Of a stretch of DNA of 64,000 nucleotides, positions 1 to 14,211 are shown piece after piece. Within the stretch, counting starts at the first letter, position 1. Each line of letters starts with the position of its first letter. Location of the stretch: contig NC_037255.1 in assembly GCF_000002425.4 (NCBI RefSeq), forward strand, positions 7,818,063-7,882,062, given 5' to 3'. The notes under the pieces are model-generated. The model did not search any database and was not told the origin of the DNA. It saw nothing but the letters and a program-made list of their open reading frames with translations. The DNA is from Physcomitrium patens (taxonomy: Eukaryota > Streptophyta > Bryopsida > Funariales > Funariaceae). Made by a program: the position numbers and the translations under genes.

Positions 1-2148
1 GGCGATTTGGAGATTTGTAGTGAGGATTTGAGGTTGCAAGAGGAGGTTCTGGTGCGGAGGGATTAAAAGAGTGGCCACGTGCGAGGTGGTGAAAGTGCGG
101 CGACTTTTGGAATCGGCCTTTGAGTGGTTTCGGAGGAGTCCGACCGAGTCCGGTGGCATTTGCTGCGCTCTTTTTGATACTCTTGGGTTAGATAGGGTAT
201 GTAAGACGTTTCGGAAGGATCCTGTGGAGAAGGCAGGAGCAGCGTTGCATTTGAGGGATGACATTGGTGGCGACAGGTATACCAAGGGAATGCGTGGGAG
301 AAGAGAGAGGAAGCGTGCAGGCTGTAGTTGGAGATGAGATATGGAGGGGAGATGGAGGGCTGTGGAGATCGTAGTGAGGGGCGAGTGATTAGAAAAAGGC
401 ACCCGAAGTAAGAGTTGATGTTGCTAGCTTTTATATGCTGCATGGTTCCAGAAGTTTTAGCTCCGGACTGTTGAAAGTGTAAGGTTTCTCTTCCTCTCTG
501 AACCAGATGCTTATATTCATTTTGGACCACATTCTTCACCTACTCCCCCCCCCTGTCGTTATTTCTGATATGTGCAGATGATCAGTGAAGGCCGATTTGA
601 CGTGGCACTTATTCGTACCTTGGTTTTGTTCCACCATTTGGAGGCAGTGTGTATCTTGAATGATTTATGGTGGATTAGCATGTACTGTATTGATTCACTG
701 GATCGTCCTGCTCATTCAGATGGTGTGGAATAGAGGACGTCCTTGCTACATTGCTAACGAGTTGTAATGTCGCGGATATCGTAGCATGTCTTTGGCGCTT
801 TCGCAATTAGAATGCAGCTTTTCATGTTAATGGTTTTTGAGACTTTGCCGTTTTAAAATCTCTGCTGGTCTAGGCTGCAGAAACGGAATGGAACGAAGTG
901 GTTGGTTGTGCAATCTCTTTCCTGAGTTGTGGTCACCCGTTAAATCCTCATGGTTTTGACTGCGTTCATATAAAAATGTTCACCTGTTTCTGTTGATGAC
1001 GTTTTTCACCCTTAGTGTTTTCCAACGATGCCATGGCATCTGCCAGTTGAGGTCCTTGGAGTAGGCTATCCAATTTCTAGTTGCACATTTGATACTATCT
1101 AACAATGGTGCTGAACAGCGGGACGGAACCCTGCATGCCTCGCTTGTTCTCCTGTTCAGTTTGGGCGGGTGAAGGCTATCGATTTTGATCATTAGTGTTC
1201 ACGTATATCTTCGTTCTACTCCAGCAATACAGTAGATCATGGGTTAACTATTTTTGAATTTCTTAGCTCTAGGCCTGGAGTGAGCGTGCTCTTGGAATGG
1301 CCATATCTGCTTACGAAGAGCACTCACTTTAGTGATTTAAATGCTGTAGGTCGGAGAAAGTCCTCCGTTTCTAATTACATGTTTCAACTCTCTACATGAA
1401 TTTCTGCATCTTCTCGATATCACTGTAGATTACCGTGTATTTGTAACCTGTCTAACTTGTCCGAATGAATTGTAGTCGTGAGGTCGAAAACGAGTACGGA
1501 ATACAGTTTTCTTCGTCTCAACTTTGCATGTGAAATTGCTTGGATCAGGTGTTTAGTGTAATACGCAGAGAGTAAGATCACGAGGGTTTATAGACGCATC
1601 AATTTTAGGCCTTGAGCTTGCCACTTACTGTGATTGCTGATATCACTTCTAGTAGCTTCGGGCGTGTTATCGTACGCAATGTTCTGGCTTACGATTTACA
1701 TCTCCATTTTGTGTTCGTATTACACTCGTTTATGACTGCAGTAGTCATACTTTTTTTTGCTTAAGTTTCCCCGTAGTGGACTTTGATTACAGCTTAAGTG
1801 TGATTGTACTCTAAGAAGCAGGCGCAATTTTTATAAAGTGCAAATACACCTTTAAACTCACACGTACACCAGTCTGAATTCTCCAAAGCACTCTTAACCT
1901 TGTCTGAGCGATTTTTGTATTTCTTGCCCGTGATCTTGTAATACATTTGTTCTATGAAGAAACCTAACATGGACCTGTCATCTGTTGTGTTACAGTGAAC
2001 GGCTTCTATATTATCGACAGGGACCGTCGCGGTTATATGCAGCTAGCGGATGGTACTCAAAAGGCAGAAGAACCTAACATAAAGTAACAAAGAGATTTTG
2101 AAGCTGAGAAGAAACGAGGGACTTACCTCTGGGACTAGCCAGCCTCGT
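1..2148. other. Upstream region and probable 5' leader of the GSK3-like gene
   Basis: I recognise no protein-coding gene here. Reading frames exist on both strands, the longest on the minus strand at about 63-539, but they have no recognisable domain and low-complexity composition. The stretch is of mixed base composition, like host DNA. It probably holds the promoter, the 5' untranslated leader and one or more leader introns of the kinase gene that starts at 2149, but no transcription start can be fixed from sequence alone. Confidence 0.4.
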
Positions 2149-5709
<3,561 letters not shown>

Positions 5710-8672
5710 GCGTGATGTGGAGAGAAAAGGAAGCCCGTTTTCAGGGACTTCCGTGCTTGGAAGTCTGGACAGCTATGTGCAAAGCTTCAATCGAAACTGT
5801 TTCCTTTCTAGTTTGATATCATTTGGTGCCCAGTCTGATTCAATTCCCTGCTCTTCCTATGTTATTCAAGGAAGACGGAGTGAATTTTTAGCATGTCGGG
5901 TTCATCAGCAGTGGTGGTCCTCTGACTGAGGAATATCCATGATACCTAAGGGTGTGAAGGGGTTTGCTTAGCTTGTCGATGTGGGTTAGTGTGTGGGAGG
6001 ATACAGTGTGAGGATGTATGTCTACGGCAGGTGCGCATTTAGGTGCATGTTGATGAGTCAGTGTGGTAAGATGCGCGGCATTTGGATGGGCAGGGAGCGG
6101 AGATATTAGGTGTAGCGAGGCTCAGTTGGGCTGTTACATATAGGGACCCAGCGAGTGCTGGACGTTTGTAGCGAGTGTAACGGGATGTTGATGTTGGGGG
6201 AACAATCAGAATGTAATTTTCCGTAGGAAATGAAAGTTCGAAAGTGGTATTGTGTTTTTTCTGTGTTTTTTGCAACAGTTCTTTCCCTCATTATAGTAAA
6301 TTTTTTGTGTACTTTCATTTTTTTCTCCTTTCTATTTGTGTACCAAATATGACAGTGACTTGTCACAGATATCATGATTTTATTGTATTACCAATTATTT
6401 GCATCTATCAGGCACGGCTTGTTTGCACTGGTTTTCTACGATAACTCCGCAGCTCCATGTTGAGTTCGCACTCTCATTTTAATTCAATTTTACAGTTGGC
6501 TTATTCATGTTTCCCTTAGCAAATTCTCGGATATTACTTACAGGATTGTGTAAAATTAATTTTCTTCGGATGGTGGTAGAGGCAGATGTCATGACTGCAA
6601 CTTCGATTAAATGAAAATGTCTGATTTTGTTAAGTCATGCCATTTCCCTGCTCAGATAATCATCTATGCAATCTATAGAAGTTCCCTCATTGACAGTTGA
6701 GAGAAAAAAGGTAACACATTCACACTTCCTTTTCGCATCGATACCTGCGGGAATATGGGAGACAGAAATCATGAACTGGAGCGAGCATCTAGGTGGTAGT
6801 GACAGTGAAAAAGATTATGGATCTTGATTTACGTGATCACAATCACCATTGAAATTCACATCACAGAGTGTTGATAGAGGTTCGCTAATAATCGACAAAT
6901 CAATTCGCACTTAAGTAAAAGCTTCAGTGAGTATCTCAGAAGTAGTGACAATTGAAGTAGAGACATAGAGCAATTTCGCGCTCTCCTCATTCGTTCAATG
7001 GTTAACATCACTGATACTAAAGGTAAAGCAGAAACTAAATGAAAAAAATGTGCCTCAGTGGTAGTGACAATGGAAATCGACAACATGTGACAGTCAAAGA
7101 CTGGGCATTGGCATGATTTATGAAAATCGTCATTGGCACACGGCACTGGCAATATTGTAATTACAACCGTCCCCACAAGAATACCTAGAATGTATCAGAG
7201 CGAACACTTACAGTAGAACAAGAATCCTTCCTCAATCCGCAGTTATCCGAAACATCCTCGACTACAAAACCCTATCCCGCAAAAACAAAACCTACAGATC
7301 ATTCAGACCTCCATAAATTCTACCACAACAAGTAGATTCACATCAAACGGCAAAAATCATCAACTTACAACAAATGCACCCACTCTACCGTCTCCAAACC
7401 CAATGTTGGACGTGTCCAGCAACCCGATACGACAGCGAACTAGACGAACTACAAGACCAAGACCCACAAATCAAAAATCCTCACAACAATCTCCAAGACT
7501 CCGAAATCCACAGTCCAGCAATCATCCCTTGTTGCAGGGCCGAATGGGGCCACACCTTCACGCGTGTTATCACGATTCTCCCACGTCTTAAATACGCTTA
7601 CAATGTGACTCTCGTCAGACGTGGTCAGTGTACAAATTGTTGCCAAGTGCACGATTTCGATTGTTGCCAGAATACAGTGTGAATTTGTGGACGTGGTGGA
7701 TTCGTGTGGCGGCGGGCCGCAGCGGCTCCGTGTAGGGTTTCAGTATCGTCGACGAAAGGAGTGCAGGATTTTTTTTCTCGTCGGACGTTGCTGATCGCCG
7801 TCGTTCGATCCCAGACGTCAGTTGATAGGACGGAGGGGTCTGGCATGTTTCCGTCGACGGAGATTCAAACTTCGTTTATTATTCGTCCTGAAGTGGGTTG
7901 GGTCGGCGTTTGTGTTGGATCTAGGTTTCCTGGGTGGAAAGTAAAATGTGGCTTCAAATAGTGTGTCAAAAAGAATGAGATTAATTTGTTAAAACTAGAA
8001 TGGAAGTTTTTATTATTATTACATTTTTAATTTATATAAATATTTTTTTAAAGTTATAAATTATAATAAGTGATGCTTTTACATTACAGTTAATGATCTT
8101 AAAAAACGAGATTCAAACAGGTGATCATAGAAGTTGTGTAAATTTATAACAAGGAAATTTTGACAAAAATACTTGAATGCAATCCTTAATAAGTTTTTTT
8201 AAATAAGATTTTCGTAGATTACCTTAAAAAATGTTATTTTGATGAATATGAAAATAAACAAGAATTGTCACAAGCTAAAACATTGAAAATGAAAAAAAGT
8301 GAATAAAGATTGTGCAAATATTTTCATTCGTATTTTTCTTGCAAATTTTGAAGAAAATAGTTAAACCTCCAAAAATACAATATTTTAAATTATTTTTATC
8401 TGATAATTAAAAAAAATATACATCAAGAAGAATACAAAAGTTTCTAAAAAAACATTTATAAGGACTTCAATAATTAATTTATTTTATAAATGTTATATAT
8501 TAATCAAATAAAAGAGGATTTTAAAATTTTAAAGTCAATTTTAGTACTCAATATTGAAATTAGACATCATAAATAAACTTAGTTTAAAATATGTTTCCCT
8601 AAATGCATTCAATTGGTAAAGATATAAAGCAATCATTCTATTTTGCAATCCAAATACATGTGTGTGTGTATA
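5710..8672. other. 3' untranslated and intergenic DNA, no recognisable gene
   Basis: The first part should contain the 3' untranslated region of the kinase gene. Several short overlapping frames exist (for example 5636-5929, 6856-7176 and 7374-7682), but none has a recognisable domain. A GC-rich island at about 7550-7970 ends abruptly at an AT-rich tract (about 7975-8672) rich in homopolymer A and T. The tract leads to the left end of the Tc1-type transposon. Confidence 0.5.
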
Positions 8673-8705
8673 TAGTGACAAACAAAACCGAGTACAAAAT
8701 CTGAA
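8673..8705 (+). repeat. Left terminal inverted repeat of the Tc1-type element
   Basis: This 33-base end is complementary to 10224-10256 except at the outermost base, T here and C in the other end. TA at 8671-8672 is the target duplication. Confidence 0.94.
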
Positions 8706-9012
8706 CACTCATAGTTCATTGATCCTTCCAACTGACATATAAGTCAATTGATAGAATTACTTTATTATTGTGTGTATTCATCCAGTCCTCTACATGGATG
8801 AAAAATCTCATTAGCATTTGAGGTAGGGTTTATGAGAAAAGTGTTGTAGAAGCACACAGACGTGCGTACTCAGTTTTGGTTGCTTCTTCTTGCTGAATTT
8901 CGAAATTTCAATGTACACTCCTTGTTGCAAGATTTGAGGGCATTTTTTGTTTGTTGTGTTGCTCTTGTTGTGTACTATCTATAGTGAAAGTTGATTTGTC
9001 AATTGTATCTCT

Positions 9013-10029
9013 ATGCCTCGATTGTGTGAATCATTGAAGCACCAAGCATTGGTGCATCTTAGGAGTGGTGTTTCTACAAGAAAAGTTGCAGACTCACTTG
9101 GAATGAGTCAGTCTTGAGTAGCTCATCTGAGGAGGGAGATTAGTGGTGAAATAGAAAAGCAAAGAGGAGGACGTTCAAAGGTTTTAGGAGAGCAAGAGAA
9201 GCGACTTGGTGTGCACCTTGTCACTGCTGGTTGTCTCAAAACGGCAAGAGCAGCTGCAAAACAACTTCGAGAAAAAACAGGTAAATACTTCTCAGACATC
9301 ACCTTGAGGCGTGGTTTGAGAGAAGCTGGTTTGGGTGCTTGTGTGCAACAAAAGAAGCCTCTACTTGCCAAAAGACATGTTCTTGCAAGGTTGAGTTTTG
9401 CTCATAAATACAAAAATTGGACCGTTGATGATTGGAGACGGGTTATTTTCAGTGATGAGACAAAGATTAACCTAATCAACTCAGATGATAGGTCTTGGTA
9501 TTGGTTGAGAGAAGGAGAACGACCTGGACCTAAATATGTTAGTCAAACTGTCAAACATGGTGGTGGTTCAATTATGATTTGGGGTTGTATGACTGCTTTT
9601 GGGCTAGGTGCTTGGTATCAAATTGAAGGTAGAATGGAGCAACACTTGTACAAAAAAATTTTAGAAACCTATTTGCAAAGTACCACACAGAATTACAACT
9701 TAGATCCTACTAAGGTGGTTTTTCAACATGATAATGATCCCAAACATACGGCAAAAAGTGTTCAGTTTTGGCTCTCTTCACAGCCATTTCAGCTCCTTCG
9801 ATGGCCAGCTCAATCTCCACATTTGAATCCAATGGAACATTTTTGGGCCCTTCTCAAACAGCATTTAAGCCAAGTCACTCCAAGGCTAAGAGGTGTTCAA
9901 GAATTGTGGGAGAATGTTTGTAGTATTTACCCTAGTTTTGATGCAAAAGATTGTGAGAAACTATACAAAAGTATGCCAAGAAGGATTTCAACTGTTTTGG
10001 AAGCAAAAGGTTATTGGACTAAATATTGA
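9013..10029 (+). pseudogene. Tc1-type DD34E transposase, interrupted by one in-frame stop
   Basis: From ATG 9013 to TGA 10027-10029 there are 338 codons in one frame, the normal length of a Tc1 transposase. A single internal TGA lies at 9115-9117, inside the N-terminal DNA-binding region. That region begins MPRLCESLKHQALVHLRSG and has a helix-turn-helix segment (STRKVADSLGMSQS). The remaining open frame could start at ATG 9211 and would lack the first part of the paired-type DNA-binding domain. The catalytic residues are all visible: D in VIFSDETKINL, D in VFQHDNDPKHT and E in SPHLNPMEHFW, with 34 residues between the second D and the E. The TGA may be a true lesion or a sequencing error. The frame is otherwise clean, so the element looks young. 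Plant mariner-like elements usually carry DD39D, so this DD34E Tc1 type is unusual for a plant. Confidence 0.93.
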
Positions 10030-10223
10030 AGTTTGAAGATTTTCTTTGAGTAATACTGAGTACAAGACATAGTTGTTGATTTGACTTTGTAGAAGGATGT
10101 TTAGTTATCAATTTGATGTGCAACTTTGTACATGTGTACAAGACTGTGTGTATTATTCCATGTAACTTTCAGATTTATAAAGCAATCATTGAAATTTCTG
10201 TAATTGCTCTTGAAAGTTGGCAC

Positions 10224-10253
10224 TTCAGATTTTGTACTCGGTTTTGTTTGTCA

Positions 10254-10256
<3 letters not shown>
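10224..10256 (-). repeat. Right terminal inverted repeat of the Tc1-type element
   Basis: Read on the minus strand it starts CAGTGACAAACAAAACCG, matching the left end. It is followed by TA (10257-10258) and then a run of TA repeats, a plausible hot target for a TA-specific transposase. Confidence 0.94.

Positions 10257-10284
<28 letters not shown>
10257..10284. repeat. TA microsatellite at the transposon's right flank
   Basis: An uninterrupted run of TA dinucleotides directly abuts the right transposon end and includes the duplicated TA target. Confidence 0.9.
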
Positions 10285-10287
<3 letters not shown>

Positions 10288-10601
10288 CTAAACATAAATA
10301 CATAAGTAAACATACAAGTAGTCTTATGATTTTTAATTTCATTAAAATAATTCAATATAAATCTATAAAAATCATTAAAATTCAATGGAAGATTGGTTTT
10401 GATTGAAAATCAATATTTATTGAATTAATTTTTTAATAAAAGAATTCCTAAAATTGGTGATACTAAAAAATCTAATGATACAATCCTTTTAAAATCCATC
10501 CACTTGTTTAATAATTCAAAGTCCATGTGCACCAAGTCGTGAGGTCTTAAAATATCACCTTGTCATGAATCATCCTATTAAGCATGTAAGATAAAAAATA
10601 C

Positions 10602-10626
10602 TATATATATATATATATATATATAT
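10602..10626. repeat. TA microsatellite
   Basis: A run of about twelve TA dinucleotides in AT-rich intergenic DNA. Confidence 0.9.
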
Positions 10627-12700
10627 AAGCGTTATTAGCAGCAATTTCAAATTATAATAATTGCTGTACATCGCATATTTACATACGTCTATTTAAAAAA
10701 ATAAAAAATAAAAAATTACTCAAACAATGCTCTTTTCAGTGGAATCTATAGTTTAATATTTTTTTTTAACGGCGGTTAAGGTTTGTAATAAAAGCACCAA
10801 ATAAACAAACAAATAAATTTTACAATATATTGGTACAAATTTTACACAACCGTAAACAAACTGTTTTGGCAGCAATCTAACTACCAATTTCACGGGGCAT
10901 TTTCATTAGGTTCACCAATTAGGTGCACGATACATACAAAGTGAATACCAAAACAGGGCATATTTTGACTAAGTTGCTTGCTTCAACAGTCCAAAATCTT
11001 AACTTTGATGGTTTTGTGCGACCAAATATGAATACTTCCACTTAACAACATCATCATCACTACATTAAGACAACATCCTGCAAAAATTGCTACAAATCGT
11101 TGTGTAAAACAATACAGAAACACAAGCATCTTCGGCCTTTATTTGTGTATCACTGAAATACTAGCAACAATAATATTAATAATATTAATAATAAAATGGA
11201 AAGAAAGAAAGAGAATGATGAGGAGACCCCCCTCAAAGCTCCCTTTTGCAACTGTGGCCCCAAACTCCTTCGACCTCAATTTTGTGGCCTGGATTGTGCC
11301 TTTCTTTGGCACTGCTTTGGTGCCGTTTCAGAACCACCTTCAGCTCAGCTCATTGTTCACTGTCCAGTGGAGAGTTACCCTAACTCTCTCTCACTACTGA
11401 GGGCTTTTCACTTCATCAGCTTGGCTCTTTGCTAAAACCACATGGCCATGTTTGCACATTGCCCCGCTTGCGTTTAGAGCACCTGTAAGTTGCCCTCTTT
11501 GCTGTCTGTCGTCCTTGAAAGTGTGGTATGCTGGATGCAAGCTTGATTCTGCTCTGTGGGTACTCCGTAGTTGGGGAGAAAACCGATTTGTGTTTCTCAC
11601 AAGAGTGACGCTCTGTGATTGCAGGTCGGGTTTCTTGTCTCTGTCAATGCTCGTTTGCATGATAACTTGGGTCTTTCTGTGACTGACTGTATGTTACTAC
11701 TGCTATCGTTGTCGATGCTACCGTTTCGAGTTGTCAGAAAATGCGTGTCAGTGCTTCGGTATGTGTTTTGCTGTGTGTCTGTTACCGATGTGGTTGTTTG
11801 GCTGTTGAAATCCTTGTGTTGAACTGTGACCGCAACAGAACCTGGGATTTTCCTTGGAATGGTCGGGTTGGTGTCACCGTGAGGTTTCTAATAACCATTG
11901 TTTTTTCTCCTTGGAAGAGCACACTTTGCAACATATTTGTAGTTGGGTTAGGATTCATTTGAGCTCAGGGAGGTGTAGGAGTAGATAGGATATTTTATTT
12001 TCCATAATCCACGAATGGCATGCTCAGATACGGGTGTTTCTTCACATTTTAACTTCACTTGAAATTATTCTAGCTTTGGGTTCATATGTTTTCCTCAGCC
12101 GATTTTTCACTGACTATTACATCTCTCAGTGCATTGTTTGAGTTCGCGATTCCCTCTTCAGAGCCACGGATACTCGTCAAAAGTGGGGCACATTCTGTGC
12201 ATCTACTTTTGGCATGTGCATGGTCTCATTCCATTCGGCATTTTCTATTTCATTCACCAAGTAGTTTTATTTTTGTATTGCGTGAATCCATCCGGTGTGG
12301 CTCCCTATCACAAATGTCTTAGAAGTAGTAATTAATACACATGCACATAAAGCTCTACTGAATACCTGCTTAAGAGTTGGATAAAATTGTTAAAACGTAT
12401 GTTTGGATTTTTCTTCGACGGTTACATGGAAGCTCGGATTATTATCATGAAATCCCAGAAAGTAGGCTTTCTATCTAGAAAGTTTCTGATCTTCACTCAC
12501 CCGATTTTCTTTGGTTTTGTCAGCACAGTAATCCTTTCGTGATCTCTCTGTGCAGAGAGAGGTTGGAATTGAACTCTTGGTAAAGTTGGTGATAATTTCA
12601 GAGAATCCTGCTGGGGCGTGGAATCAGCTCGTGTATTAGTTTTGGTTCATATTGCTCAAGCATATTCTGAATTGTTTTTCATAGTACCTGCTCAGGCACC

Positions 12701-14211
12701 ATGGATGATGATTGGGGTGCATGCCTCTATCGTTCCTACTTAATGCTATCATGAGGCTTTGCATTACAACCCTGAGTTTTTAAGTGAATTTGATGTTCAT
12801 CCGTGGCGGAGGTCAGATCTTGTGTGTATATCGTTTGTAAACTCAGAATCCGAAGGTTTTGTTGTCTCGCTCCCGGTGATGGGCAGTGATGAAACCAAGA
12901 GAAATAGCCAATGGGATGATGAAGACAAAGAGGAGGAACCTCAAGAGGAGAAGAAGAAGCATGTACCTGTCCGTTCCATCTTCATTTTACAAATCATTTG
13001 AATTATAATCTGTCACAGGTGGTCATCTAAAAGCAATGGAGAGAAGGATCGGTCTCTAATTTTTTTTTTTACTGATAGGAAACATTCCTCACTTATATAT
13101 AAAGAAAAACCGGTCACCTTTTTTTTTTTTTTTTTGGCGTGTTTCTTTCGTTCCTGATTTTAGGAAGGTCCATGGACTTTCTTCGACCTCCTCTGTCACG
13201 TCTAGCACATCAATCACCCAACCTAAAATCCATGCAGTATAGAATTCTAAAGCCCCATTAAGCGAGTGTATTCATTGTGTCTAATTGTTATTAGCGTATT
13301 TCATTCTTTATCATGTATCTTCATGTCAAGACTGGATGGTCTGACGGTGGATCTCTATCACCACAGGAGGTTGGATCTAAACCCAAGGAACATGAGAAAA
13401 GTAATAAAACGGCTGATGATGATGGGGTTGTTTCTGATCCATTGGTGGAGAAGCTGCGTCAACAGAGGTAGCACTTACATCTTTGCTTGTTGAGTTGGTA
13501 CCTGTTGACATTTAACATTTGTTTGGTTTTGAAATGGCCTCTCTGAGATTATGGTCCAACAAATGGAAGAGGAAAAAAGTTCAGATTGATGTTCATTGGT
13601 TACAACCTTTACAAGTATTTTCATGTGTGCGGCTTATTGAGCTGATGCGGCATTCGGCATTTAACAGGTCGGTTGAGGAGGCTGATTACCAGAACACATC
13701 GGAGCTTTTTGGAATCAAGTCTAGGGGAGGTGTTAGTTTAAACGATTTTATCCCGAAATCCGAGGACGATATTCTAGAATATGCTGAAATGATTTCTCGA
13801 AAGATAAGACCATTTGAGGTACAGAAGCTGTCTTCTCTCTTAGAATCTACGTTTGAAGTTCAATATATGTGCAATTTATCTACAGCTACATTTTCCACTC
13901 ATATTTTTAGGAATTCTGTTTTTCTAGGTTCCGATGAATACGAAGTTCATGATAGCCTGTTTGTGATTATCTACATTTACTCACGTAATTGGCCAGATCA
14001 TAATATTCGTTTTTCGCTGAATATCATATGAGCCTCGTGTAATGTGTGCAGAGAAGTTTCCATTACATGACACTTCTGAGGGCGTTGTTGCGGCATTCAG
14101 TTGCAAGCATGAAAGGCTCGGACGCCAAGGAGGTTGCATCCAGCATGACTGCAATTGTTAATGAGAAGTTGAAAGCCGAGAGGAAAGCTGCCGCTGGGAA
14201 GAAGAAGACAA
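12701..14211 (+). CDS. Eukaryotic translation initiation factor 3 subunit J (eIF3j), last exon not found
   Basis: eIF3j is the loosely bound eIF3 subunit that helps seat eIF3 and mRNA on the 40S ribosome. Exons: 12701-12716 (a 16-base micro-exon coding MDDDW plus one base), 12847-12962, 13367-13467, 13668-13818, 14052-14211. All junctions are GT-AG and in phase, giving 181 residues so far. Recognisable family blocks: acidic WDDEDKEEE near residue 30, DPLVEKLRQQR before exon 4, VEEADYQNTSELFG, the FIPKSEDDILEYAEMIS block, and DAKEVASSMTAIVNEKLKAE followed by AAAGKKK. The family normally continues with a short basic KKKQL-type segment and an acidic tail; I find no exon for that tail before the repeat-rich DNA begins. 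If the last intron is retained, translation ends at 14283-14285. Identity is firm, the 3' end is not. Confidence 0.9.

Larger units (their letters stand above)
8673..10256 (+). mobile_element. Tc1-type DNA transposon with 33-bp terminal inverted repeats
   Basis: The ends are 33-base inverted repeats: 8673-8705 begins TAGTGACAAACAAAACCG, and 10224-10256 reads CAGTGACAAACAAAACCG on the opposite strand. They differ only at the outermost base. TA dinucleotides flank both ends (8671-8672 and 10257-10258), the target duplication of the Tc1/mariner superfamily. The length of 1584 bp and the CAGTG-type end are typical of Tc1 elements. The left flank is a TG repeat and the right flank a TA repeat. The single gene inside codes for a DD34E transposase. 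Confidence 0.95.
10257..12700. other. AT-rich intergenic DNA, then probable eIF3j promoter and leader
   Basis: The segment 10257-11140 is AT-rich with two TA microsatellites and no gene. From about 11140 the composition becomes host-like. Several overlapping frames at 11143-12335 carry no recognisable domain and probably reflect the promoter, leader exon and leader intron of the eIF3j gene beginning at 12701. Confidence 0.4.

Noticed and set aside
63-539. 158-residue minus-strand open frame
   Set aside because: Low-complexity composition, no domain, and it lies in what is probably the leader region of the kinase gene.
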